This document shows positions 1-10,828 of a stretch of 64,000 nucleotides of DNA, one piece after another; within the stretch, counting starts at the first letter, position 1; each line of letters starts with the position of its first letter. The notes beneath the pieces were generated by a model. The model was not told the origin of the DNA. It saw only the letters and a list, made by a program, of their open reading frames with translations, and searched no databases. Location: contig JBITNC010000001.1 of assembly GCA_050084985.1 (NCBI GenBank), positions 97,030,001-97,094,000 of the forward strand, in the 5' to 3' direction. The translations under genes were made by a program, and so were the position numbers. The stretch is from Nageia nagi (Eukaryota > Pinophyta).

Positions 1-612
1 ATGATTTGCAAGTTTCTCAAATTAGGTTTGATAGTCTCTTACTGTTGATGTCTATCATAACTTAGTGAGTGCTCCTATGAAGTCCTCAAAAGCAGTTGGT
101 CCAAACCTAACTAGTAGTTGTTTTATGAATTCCCCCCAATCAGGATGGCCATTAGTTCTTTCAAACCATTGATACCATTGAAAAACCTCAAGATCCAAAT
201 GAAATGAAGCAATGCTAACCTTTTGATCCTCAGGAATTTGGCTTAAGGAAAAGTATTACTTAGATCGATAGATCCAACTAGTTGGGTCCTCTCCATCGAA
301 CCTAGGAAAATCAAGCTTAGTTGTTCTTGGAATAATAGATGCTTGTGGACCTACTTGTTAGTAGGTATTCCTATTTTGATTAGAACTTCCTGCTGATGAA
401 GTTTGTGCCTATTGTGTTGATTGTGTCAATGTTTGAATTTGGATTATGTTCCTATCTAGGGCATTATACTTGAGATCCAATCCTGATAACTTTGCATTCA
501 AATCATCAAACATGTCCTTGAAATTTACTCCTCCCAATGTAGATTTAATCTGTTGAATCTCTTAGTCTAAATCCTTCAAGGTTGGGTCTTGAGATCTTCT
601 CCCTTTAGCCAT
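1..612 (-). pseudogene. Ty3/gypsy gag, N-terminal part, runs off the left edge
   Basis: Read leftward from an ATG at 612-610, the translation starts MAKGRRSQDPTLKDLD and reaches a typical Retrotrans_gag core: LDFPRFDGEDPTSW, then FQWYQWFERTNGHPDW, then VRFGPTAFEDF near the window edge. In this family Gag forms the cytoplasmic virus-like particle that packages element RNA. At least four in-frame stops interrupt it (after residue 16, around positions 418 and 358, and after the YRSK segment near 268), so the copy is dead. The ATG was chosen because a leader and a primer-binding site lie just upstream in the right order. Protease and polymerase would lie to the left, outside the window. The gag type and the tRNA-Met-type primer site suggest a chromovirus-like gypsy lineage, but this is not certain. 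Confidence 0.8.
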
Positions 613-1325
613 ATTTTTTTTTTTGAAAATTGCTATTTCTGAAAAATTGCTATTTTTGGTAACTGGTATTTCTAGAAACTACTATTTCTGGAAAGGCAAA
701 AAAGTGTATGGGTGCAGTATATCAAAATGATCAGTGCACCAAAACTCAACCCTGAAACACACCCTTTTTTTTGGATTTCTTTTTACTTTGCTATAAGATA
801 CTATGATTCTGAACTCTGAAATCTAAACTCTGAGCTCTGAACTAATTTACTGTAGCACCTTATGCCTCCCAAGTTAATTTTTTTTTTTGGTTTTCTATGG
901 AAAAATTGAACTAGGGTAAGGTGTGTTTACTCTGTAGGCCCACCTAAACACCCCTCCTATACAACTTTCATAATGAAAGAGGCTGCAGAGATGGCTTCTA
1001 TGGTGAGTAACTTCCCAAGGCTAATCGCTTATCGGTGCACTACAGTTTACAAATGACCGATAGATTCCTACCTAATTCCAATTTTTTTTTTCCTAGATGG
1101 TCTCTGATATACCTTTCAGTACGTGGAGTCCAATTTCATATATAGGTTCTATCTAAGGCCTGGGTATTGATGTAGAGTTTTATGCACCTCACTTCACATG
1201 CAGCTTTATGGGCAAATGTGCTTAGCTAAAAATGATAGATCCTTCATGATATTTTAAAACCCCCAGCACAGGGTTTCTAGCCTAGACTCTAAAAAAAATT
1301 CTATAGTAGAATGGCCCTGGAAAGA
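613..1325 (-). other. Untranslated leader of the minus-strand gypsy element
   Basis: Non-coding stretch between the primer-binding site and the gag ATG. It has several short T-runs and repeated short motifs (variants of tgctatttctgaaa at 630-690). No open frame or further gene is visible. Confidence 0.6.
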
Positions 1326-1337
1326 GCTCTAATACCA
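1326..1337 (-). other. Primer-binding site (tRNA-Met type)
   Basis: On the minus strand it reads TGGTATTAGAGC, one base from the common plant retrotransposon site TGGTATCAGAGC that pairs with the 3' end of initiator tRNA-Met. It lies two bases inside the LTR end, the expected place. Confidence 0.85.
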
Positions 1338-1339
1338 CT

Positions 1340-1726
1340 TGTTATGATTTTGCTAGATCTTAAATAAAATAATGCAAGAACAACAATAAGATTTCCAACT
1401 TTTTAATGAAATAAGAGCAGATCTACAAAACTCATCAATATTCAATAAATAATAGAACTTGAGTTTGCAAATGAAAACACTAAATCACAATAGCTTTACT
1501 GAAAAAGAACTAAATCATTGGCCGCTTCAAGGAGGCTTCCTCCTTACACTTCAAATCCAAAAATTTGAGCTGAATGATGACATTCTCAAGCTGTACAACA
1601 TCTTTATATGATACTAACCCTAACCCTAATCCACCCTACTAATAATTATGGTATTCACATTACAATCTGGTTACATCATAAGTATACTACTAATATAATT
1701 AAATGTTAGGATGTGGGATCCTAACA
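1340..1726 (-). repeat. 5' LTR of the minus-strand gypsy element
   Basis: On the minus strand it begins TGTTAGGATCCCACATCC and ends AAAATCATAACA, giving the TG...CA ends of an LTR of 387 bp, directly followed by the primer-binding site. The first 23 bases form a near-complete inverted repeat (TGTTAGGAT / ATCCTAACA). The partner LTR lies outside the window, so no target-site duplication can be tested. Confidence 0.8.
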
Positions 1727-1922
1727 CATCCACATCTTATTGTCCAAATTCATGCTTATTAATTTTATGCATACAATCTCCTAGTAATTAAAAGTTCTGA
1801 CATCGATTACATTATCCTATAATACATGTAATTGAATAAAATGATTGCTCATAAGGTGTTGGACAAAGCAAACTTGCTATAAACTCCTTGATTGATTCAA
1901 GTGGTATATGAATACTGCATTA

Positions 1923-3180
1923 TTACCTCAAATCATTAGTTTGCAACTTCCCATGTATGTTTTGAAAAGCATCATAATAATATTGAAATTGCATATGAGT
2001 TTTGCAACAACATGTTACTCTTTCCTTGTTATTTCTAACATACCAAGGTTTGAATTTCTCAAATGATCTTTGACTTATTTCAATATTAAATGGTTGTAAC
2101 ACTCCCTCTTCTACAAATTGTTGATACAATTTAGTTTGAGTCATATCTAGTAGGTGTTTTGGATGAGATTCATGATCTTTTGGCCCAAATTTTATTTTCA
2201 AAACATCTCTAGAATGTAGTGATACCCTTGTTCTATCATGCTAAAATTTTCAATCATAGCCTTGATCTCACTAGTTAATTTCATATCAGACCTTGGGATT
2301 CTACCACTATAACTCCAACATTCATTGATTTGATTATTTTTAATACTTTTTTCTTTTCTTTACATCCCTTTGCATAGTTTTATGACTCACATTGAATAAT
2401 TTACTAACCTTTCTTTTGTTTGAGGTTGTTTGACTTACTAAAGTATTTTTTATAGCTCATCATGTTGCATTCTTATCTTTAGATCTACTCTTTTTTCCAA
2501 TAGAACTAATGGCACTAGCAATAATAGACACAAATTGTTTAAGGAATTCATCTTCCTTATTTGATTTCACATTAACTCCTAAGGTTTTCATTACCTTTCT
2601 CATTTTTTTTCATTCTCATTAATTGTAGCATGAGTTGACATTGAACTCCTAAATCTTTATCTTTGAAGTATTCCTCATGTATATTACTTGTAACTATTCT
2701 TATATATGTCTGATATAAAAGCTTATCTTTTGGAAACTTATGTAAGATATTACCTTCCATTTTCAAAAAAATATTATCTTTCAAAGATGGATTTGAAGAC
2801 ATACCCGATGGATTCATTTTGAGAGGTGGATTAGTAGACATACTTGATGGATTTGTATCAACAGGTGGATCTAAAGCTTCTCCAATCATAGTCTCATCTT
2901 CCACATGTGCATATTCTACATTCTTCTCAATGTTCTCTTGAATATTCTCCTCTAGAGCATTTATTGCAGAACTCAATGCTTCCATATCCCTCAATCTCCT
3001 CAAATGTGCTCTTCTCTTGCTTTTTCACTATGCATTCTTCTCTCTATATGCTTGTTCTTGTTTAGGTGTAAACCTCCTAGAATATTTTCTTGAAATTTTT
3101 TTAATCACATGACCTCCTTTTGAAATTAACCTTGCTTCAAAATTATTGTAATTGCTAAAAATGAACAAAAAATCATAAAA
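1923..3180 (-). pseudogene. Broken transposon-type protein with HTH-like and Cys/His segments
   Basis: One degraded reading frame covers two open stretches (3003-2572 and 2201-1923) and the sequence between and before them. In order: a basic, charged start (FTPKQEQAYREKNA, then RRLRDMEALSSAI); an acidic and Asn/Pro-rich spacer with two NPSxMSxNPxLK-type repeats; a basic HTH-like stretch SKLFNVSHKTMQRDVKK; RDVLKIKFGPKDHESHPKHL; then FEKFKPWYVRNNKERVTCCC followed by KTHMQFQYYYDAF. The last part resembles a widespread but poorly named transposon-associated protein family of plants and animals (KPxxV...TCxCxxH pattern). That assignment is from memory of the pattern, not a search. Stops near 2460, 2350 and 2290 break it, mostly at codons one change from sense. 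No terminal repeats were found around it. Confidence 0.5.
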
Positions 3181-3900
3181 AGTAGAGAAAATTATAGATT
3201 TAGGTCACACAAGTACATACAAGATTGATGGACATAATAAAAAAATAAAATAATTTTATATGTATATTTTATTATTAATAGGTCAGGATCCTAGTCTTCA
3301 AATTCAAATTTTCACCTGCCCTTTTCCCTTTCTCCTAGTCTTGAAAATAGCTTTGGTGACCCATCCCATTGCTTTGGACCTACAACTTCAAGGTTCTAAT
3401 AATGGCAATGGACTTTGTTGAATTTGAGAATGCATATAATGAGGTTTTTCAAATAATTATTTCATAAAATTTTGAAGAATTGTAAATGAAAGAGCGCATA
3501 TTTCAAATATGTTCTTTGTTTTACATTTGAATTAGATTTAGCATTTTTAATAGAATTTCCAATGAAAGAGGGTCTATAAACTTTGAAAAGTAGGGTTTTG
3601 TAATTGTTTAATATCTTTTTATTTTTTATGAATTATGAAAAATAAAATATATGTCCACATTCTACATAGAATTCTCTACAACTTAAAAAAAAAGAAGAAA
3701 AATAAATGATAGGTTTAGGTTAAATTATTCTTGAGGGACACAAGTACTTTTCAAAATGAAAAATAGGGTCAATAAAATATTAATAAAAAAATTACAAAAA
3801 AATATCCTCCATAATATTTAGTGTCTTAGGTATCAGTATCTAAAAGGATTTAGCAAAATATTAAAATTTAGGTCCAATTATGCATGAGGGACATGATGGG
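3181..3900. other. AT-rich stretch with no recognised gene
   Basis: Very AT-rich sequence with A-runs and no long open frame. I see no LTR ends, terminal inverted repeats or coding similarity here. Confidence 0.4.
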
Positions 3901-5225
3901 GGTATAGTCCTCAAAGTGAATTTTTTAAAGAGTGGGTTTTGAACATGTCTTTTGGAAATTTATTTCTATTATATGGGTATTGAAATAAATTACATATTTG
4001 AAAACTAGAATTTGAGTGCTACTTTTTTGTCTAAGTGATATTTTCATGATTTGAACTCTAGTGCTTCAAATTTTGAGATCAATTGTGATGAAACATGAAA
4101 ATCAAGGAAATTAGTTCCACTTTTTGGCCAAAAGTGGGACTCAACTTCTTGCACTTATCTAGATAATAATTTATGCTACCAAAAGTACAAAAATAAGTCA
4201 TCACAATGGTGTTATCATTATGGGTAACCTTTTCCTTATGTATGATTGGGAAGGATAGAGAGGATGGATGGCAGTCAATTCTCCAATCAACAAAGCGATA
4301 AAGGGTAGAAGATATCATAATGGATTCTACCATTGCATGTAGCCTTTCCTCTAGGTATCATCAAGTTATGTGGGATAACAATGTGATCATAAAGGAAATC
4401 ATAGTAATGAATATAAAGTGTGTGTGATCATAATAAACATATAGAACTTATGATCATAAAGAGCATGTGAATGTAGAGAACATGTGATCATAAAGAGCAT
4501 GTGAATACAAAGAACATATGATCAGAAAGAACATGTGAACATAACAAACATGCAATTATAAAGAACATGTGAATATAGAGAATAAATGATCTTAAAGAAC
4601 ATGTGATCCTCTAGAACATCATAGAATGAATCATATGAATATATCATAGTTATAAATATAAAGAACATGATAGAAAATATATTAACATATTGATAGCCAA
4701 GAGATAAAGGGGTTAAGTGTCATAATCTTCTAGGTTCTTAAGGGTATGTCCCTAAGATAGAATAAAAATGATCATATACATCTAATATCAACACTAGGGA
4801 GTCTTTGAACTAGTTCATTTGAATTACTAAACTGAACATATGATCTTTTTTTATTCTCAAATTTTTACATTTTTTATTATTTTTCCCCCAATCCCAAGAA
4901 TTGACACTAGGGTACTAGACATTCTACCCTTGAGTTTTATGTCAACTAATCCTCTAATTCTTATTGACCTTTATGAATTGAAAATCTAAAATTGAGATTG
5001 AATCTAAGACCAAAAATAAATCGTATTGATTTTTAACCAATCCATGACTAATTATAATTTGCCAAATTCTAAATTAAAACTCATGCTATAGTAAAAACAT
5101 ATTTATAGGCTCAACTTGGTTTCCCCTAAGTTGAAAAATGTATACCCCAATCCCATAAGAATTTTTCTAAGCTAATAATGAACAAGAGCATATAACTATG
5201 TTATATCATACTTAATGACCATAAA
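3900..5225 (-). repeat. Remnant of a retroelement 3' internal region
   Basis: On the minus strand 4690-5180 matches, with divergence, the plus-strand sequence at about 35430-35880. Both have a G-run segment (TTGGGGTATACATTTTTCAA against gggggcataagttctcaact), then in the same order a TATGATCATT block, a tacCCTTAA block and a CTTATCTCT-type block. Both are followed by a short-period repeat built on catgtgatca (4380-4640 here, 35990-36240 there). This is therefore part of an older copy of the same family, cut at about 5225 by the insertion of the next element. Confidence 0.55.
4380..4640. repeat. Minisatellite built on gaacatgtgatcataaa
   Basis: About ten irregular units of 20-30 bp alternate agaacatgtgatcataa and agcatgtgaatgtag variants. 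Reverse-complement relatives occur at 35990-36240. Confidence 0.7.
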
Positions 5226-5229
5226 GCAT

Positions 5230-5975
5230 TTTTTAACTATAATAATAAATATTAGGGTTATTTAATATTATTCAATTTAACTATTTAATCATGAAATATC
5301 AGTAAATAGTATTATCATGAATGATGATAATGATTTGATTGATTTTAACCTATCAAACTAGATTAACAAAAGATACAAACTTATACTTTACTTATCACGA
5401 CTAACAAAGGAGATATTTGGTTGAGAGTGGATAAATGAAGAGCTTCCCTAAAAGATAGATACACTAATCAAACCTCAACCTAGCAATAATGCCAAGATGC
5501 CAACAACATCACTTGATTATCATTCTAGTTCACCTCTCTTGTTCGCTTGATGTCATCATCATACCTTCAATGATTAGAATATCATATGCAAAAGGGTTGA
5601 AAAGATCACATGAATACAGATCTCAATGTATAACAAAATCTAGATATGATAGGTGGCATTGAGAAATATTAATTAAGAATGATAAATGTATATTACTACT
5701 TATCAAGGATTCTAGATCATGTCATGATTTCTCATGCACAACCCTTCCACCTTTATAGATAGCAGGTCTAGTGCCAAGGATCCTTGTTGGGCTTATGGTG
5801 CACATGGGCTAAGATTCCTTCTTGGGATTATCTTCAAACTAATCTATTATCATAAAGTATAAAGGTAGATAAGAGTGGATGATAATAAGAGAATTTATTT
5901 AATTAAGTAAACAAATTATTTAAAATACATAAAAGGTATTTTAATTAAATTAAAATTCCTTTTTAGGTGTTAACA
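5230..5975 (-). repeat. 3' LTR of the pol-less element
   Basis: Direct repeat of 13027-13754; both contain attagggttatttaatatta and a conserved ataggtggcattgagaaa segment. On the minus strand it starts TGTTAACACC. The far end is approximate. Confidence 0.7.
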
Positions 5976-5990
5976 GATGCCCTACTTTGA
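5976..5990 (-). other. Polypurine-tract-like site
   Basis: On the minus strand TCAAAGTAGGGCATC directly precedes the TGTTAACA start of the 3' LTR. It is only partly purine, so the support is positional. Confidence 0.45.
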
Positions 5991-6411
5991 ATATGATTTT
6001 ATGATTTTAGGGGAAAAATAAAATAAAAGCATAAGTTCAAAGTATAATAAGATAAGTAAGATGATACTCCTTGAAATATTTCTTCACAACGATAGCTTTG
6101 GATGCCTCGATTTTTCACTTATGTCATGCCCCTTCTTTTACTTGGTTTGTGACATGATGAACCTTTCATCATAGGAGAAATTTAAGATAAAGATAAAGGA
6201 TCCTATAAAGAACTTAAATAAGAAATGTTTTGCATAATATATCTCAAATATAGACATTAAAAATCATAATATATGTAAATCATATAAAATATAAGATGTC
6301 AAACCTATCCTTGGGGACTTACCCATAAAGATATGAAGATAGATTGTCAATTTAGGTTATCATCTTAGATTCCCAAGCCACCATGTTACCATGGATTTTG
6401 ATATTAATTTT

Positions 6412-6636
6412 CCTCCCTTACAAAGAAATAAATGATAAGAATGCCTCTTTCTTACAAAGGAATAAATGATAAGAGTTACCCTCCCTTACAGAGGAATAAA
6501 TGATAAGAATGCCTTTCCCTTACAAAGGAACAAATGATAAGAATGTGATCAAATTGGGCCTCCAAGACACTATGTTTCCATGGAATTTGATAAGCATACC
6601 CCTCCCTTATAGAGAAGTCAATGATAAGAGTAATAA
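6412..6636. repeat. Tandem repeat, about 36 bp unit
   Basis: About five units of the form cccttacaaaggaataaatgataagaatgcct (shortened variants included) lie in the non-coding 3' part of the element. The rest of 5991-8112 shows no gene. Confidence 0.7.
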
Positions 6637-8112
6637 CATGATATGAAAAGCATACATCAATGCATTGTACAAGCATTGACAAGTACCAGTTTGGTAATAT
6701 TGGTAAGCATCCACAAAATGAAAACCAATGTATCAGGATAAGACATATTATGATATGTAATATGCTATATTCAATATATTTTTTAAAATATTATATAAAT
6801 CATTAAGAAAATGCTAATATTGATAAATTATAGTAAGCCTAAAATGTACAACAAACTATGAAAAGAGATATGGCTTATGAAATGAGAGACATTTTCATGA
6901 ACTTACCATTAGTGATTAGCACTCATACTAAAATAGGCAAATTTTTATCCTATTAACGCAACAATGTTAGCAAAAATATAGTGACATTGCTAGAATAAAG
7001 CATATTTTTTCTAAAATAAAACTTTTTGAATTTTTCTACTGCATTGATAAACTAAAAATGTTATGTATTTGTTTTAGCATATTTAGTTATTTCAAAATTT
7101 GATGATTTTTCATATTAATCTGGGCCAACCTAACCCAAGGAGAATTTTTAACAAATTTTAGATTATTTGATTTACAATATTACCAATTTTATTTCATGAA
7201 TAACATGTTAGGATCAAGTAAAAAGGGGGAATTCAAAATAAGGTCATGGAAGCCAATGACATCACATAGATCCTAACGATGTAGCTTAGTTTAGGTGAGA
7301 TAAAGGAGATGAAAAGGTATTCATTGTTGAATGCAAATAGAATTTATGATGAAAAGGGGTTCCAATATTAAAGGAAGATAAGGATTAGGGAAAACATACA
7401 CTAAAGTGGTTCAATTTTATTTATATATAGGTTAATTTGTATTTTATTTTTACCATCCCATTTGGCAATTAGGAGCTCTATTCCCTAGGCTAATTGTTGG
7501 TATTTTTGAGTGTTATGGGATAGCAGAGGAGTTATAGAGTGAGGATAGTGTAGATAGGTATAATGTCTTAGCAGATTATCTCTCATGAGGGTCATAGGGC
7601 TCTTATTGTTTGTTCTTCACCCAAGGGTCATCAGGTACAAGAAATTTTATCATATGTGTTCATTTGGCATGTATTTGAACAATTTTTATGAATTAATTTT
7701 CAAGTTGGCTTAGTTTTGCTCAAATTTAGAGAATTATCAAAAATTTAGGATAAAAATGTAGAAGTAATTTTTTATTTGCATGGAGTAGATTAAACATGAA
7801 TTTTATCATAAATGTTAGGAAAAAATGATGAGTTTCAAAAATTTCATGAAAGTTTTTCTTATAACCTAGCTACACCACTAGGATTTTGGCATTGTTGCTA
7901 AAAAAAATGTGCAAAAAAGATATTAATATATGAATCTACAAATTTAGATGCATATCAAATTTTAAATTTTCAAAATTTACCTTCAGTTTTGTTAGTTATT
8001 GCAAAAATAATTACATTTTGATATATTTTAGCTTCATATTTTACATTTATTATTTACTTATTGATGGACTGGCATTTTCCTTATTTTATAAATGTAGGAT
8101 TGGGCATACCTA

Positions 8113-9830
8113 ATGAGATGTGAGCTATGGAGTCCTTGTATGGATGTGGTTTCATACCTAGTACTTACAGATGAGGAGAGGGGATGCTTGGATGCATCTG
8201 ATCTAAGTCACATGAGAGGTGTTGTTTGCATCCCATGTGACAAGAACTTATTGACTACATTGATGAAGTGTTGGTGTGATGATACTAACATATTTCATCT
8301 ACCTAGGGGTGAGATTACCATCACCCTTGCTAATATTCATCACATCCTATGGGTACCCATGAAGGATACACTAATCAAGAGAGCCACTCTTTCTATGGTA
8401 GAGATGGAGGAGTAGTATTATTGGTTAATAGGTGTGAGGGAATACTAGTAACAAAATAAGGGGAATCCCCTTCATGACACTCTATATTACATATCCCTAG
8501 AGGACATAGATAGCACACAATGGTTTCAACTATATATTGCAGCTCTTATCGATACCATTTTATGTAACAATAAGAACCATGATTATTTTCACATTGAGTT
8601 GATTTATATAGTATGAGGGATATCATACAAGGAGAGAGATATACATGGGCCCCATGCATTTTGGTTATACAATATCAAGATCTTCATAGCTTTTCCAATG
8701 TAAAGAACGATAGTAATATTATCATCCATTCATTTATTCTACAATTTTGGGCATATGAGCACATTCGCATTACTTGGAATTATTTGCTAATGGTTAATTA
8801 GGAAAATATTCCCCAATGGTTTTGATGGAATAACATACAGAGGATCATGATGAAATGGGAGTAGAGTAGTGCAGATGATTGCTAGACTTGTTGGATGAGG
8901 ATGATGTTATTTAGGACCCCTACTTTGACTTACCAGTGTGGGATGATACCAATGAGGAGTTATCATGGGTCATGCCTCCATGCCATATACAAGATCATAC
9001 ATGGATGAATGAATTCTATAATCCAAAATAAGTACTTAGATAGTTTATTTTGATGCAATATGTGCACATTCCTTGGTTTTGGCCTACCATAGTGAGGTAC
9101 TACAAGTATTAGACTATTGCAATAGGATGCCTAGCTATGTTATCTTGGAGTACAGAGTGGGAGGAACTAGATGATCAAGCCCCTAGGGTACCCACACCAC
9201 ATCATTAACACACTATAGATTATCAAATATGGTGGGAGACTATGCAAGCTACACCTTTAAGCTTTAGTGACAAGGAGGAAGAGGAGGAGGGAGAGGAGAA
9301 GGAGGATGATGATGATAAGTAGGAGGAGGAAATAGAGCCTATGGATATTAGATCGCCACCATACCCTATCCAAGTTGTGGATCCATTTGTGCCATCCAAA
9401 TCCCATGCTATAGCACCTTCAACATCATCCTCATGTAAATCTTAATTTATGGTTTTCTAAATTGGTTTATTATACAAGTTTACAGATAAGATAACACTTT
9501 GATTTTTATGCAACACAAATGTACAACTTCATATCGAGGGACTCCAAGCATTGGTGACCTCACTATAGGATTAGCTTGTGGCTCAGTATCAGAGGATTAA
9601 GGCCCTTTAGGCCTAATTTGAGACTCTTTAGGGTCAGATTATGATCATGTAGGCTAAACCATATGTTATTCATCAACCATAGATTAAGAGGATCTAGGAG
9701 TTTATTGTAGTGAAGGATAATCAAATCCTTTAGTACCAAATGGTATCCAACTCTAGGATTAGGTCTAAGTCTAGAGCAAAGTCTCATAAACCTTCAATTG
9801 TACAGAGTTCTCAACATGGCGAGAACTAGT
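8113..9830 (+). pseudogene. Plant mobile domain (PMD) protein, degraded, antisense to its host element
   Basis: The first 100 codons are open: MRCELWSPCMDVV, then a block with LMKCWCDDTNIFHLPRGEIT and ITLANIHHILWVP, which fits the aminotransferase-like plant mobile domain found in MAIN/MAIL proteins and in many plant transposons. Further PMD-like pieces follow in shifting frames: KERYTWAP near 8630, LQFWAYEHIRITWN near 8745, VHIPWFWPTIVRYYKY near 9065, and an acidic run (EEEEEGEEKEDDDDK) near 9270-9320. The tail to 9830 gives short helical pieces such as LQALVTSL and QLVAQYQRIKAL. At least ten stops or frame changes break it. PMD proteins are linked to transposon silencing and genome stability in plants; what element-borne copies do is unsettled. 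It lies opposite to gag, between gag and the 3' LTR. Confidence 0.65.
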
Positions 9831-9841
9831 TGTACTTACGA

Positions 9842-9850
9842 CACTATACA

Positions 9851-9902
<52 letters not shown>

Positions 9903-9907
9903 ATATT

Positions 9908-9953
<46 letters not shown>
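9842..9953. repeat. Microsatellite (acat)n then (ta)n
   Basis: About ten acat/catac units run into a long, slightly broken ta tract. 9954-10828 is AT-rich and holds no recognisable gene. Confidence 0.95.
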
Positions 9954-9957
<4 letters not shown>

Positions 9958-10828
9958 TTTTTATTACATAAACCTGTTTGATTTTATGGTATGTTTTCAT
10001 TTTTATATGTTATGGAACATTGCTTTAAACAAGACATAAAAAATATTTATGAAAGACAAAATGGAAATATGGAAAATTAAATCATAATCATAATTCAAAA
10101 GTTTGAAATAAAATTTTATAAAAGACAAAAATTATAAATTTTTTCATGGCCAATAGAAAAGAATTTTTTTTAACGAAAATAAGAAACAATCACATTGTTC
10201 AATCTTACAATCTAACAATGTTCTTAGAATATAAAGATGTTGCTTAGTTAACAAGAAATAAGTTTTTTATGAAAGATACAAAATTTGTAAAATTTTCAAA
10301 AACGTAGAAAAATATATTTAGTTTTTGTAAAAGCATGGGATGAATTCTAAAAAACCTAGGCTATTCCATGCAATACTTAAGGAGAAAAATAATGCTAAGT
10401 ATGTTAATTTTACCAAACATCAATTCTTTTTAGTTAATACATAGTTTAATTATCGTTTACTTATCTTTTTGGATTTTTCTACTTTTTATTAATCCAATGG
10501 TATCATGGTATCTTGCAACATCGTTAGGATGAAAGCACTGTAGAATACACAATTTTTAACAATACATTTTAAACTTTTATTTAATGATGAATAATAAATA
10601 AAAAAATAAGGAAATATGAAAAATTTTATGAAAAAACCCAAATACCATCAACATAAAGTATCATACCTAGAACCAATGGTTGCAATTGTTGTTGAAGAAC
10701 ACTTATAGTGTTGGTTTGAAGTTGCTTCCCATCATTGTCAAGTTCTACCTTTTTGAATTGTGGAAATGGGTTATTGAAAATCCTTAGCCTTTGGTTTCAT
10801 AGATGTACATATCCATTTTGTACCACCT

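Noticed and set aside
1612-1632. Two to three copies of a telomere-like ccctaa repeat
   Set aside because: Too few units, and located inside an LTR; chance similarity is enough to explain it.
9563-9787. Minus-strand frame of 74 codons
   Set aside because: It is the shadow of the PMD-tail coding sequence on the plus strand.
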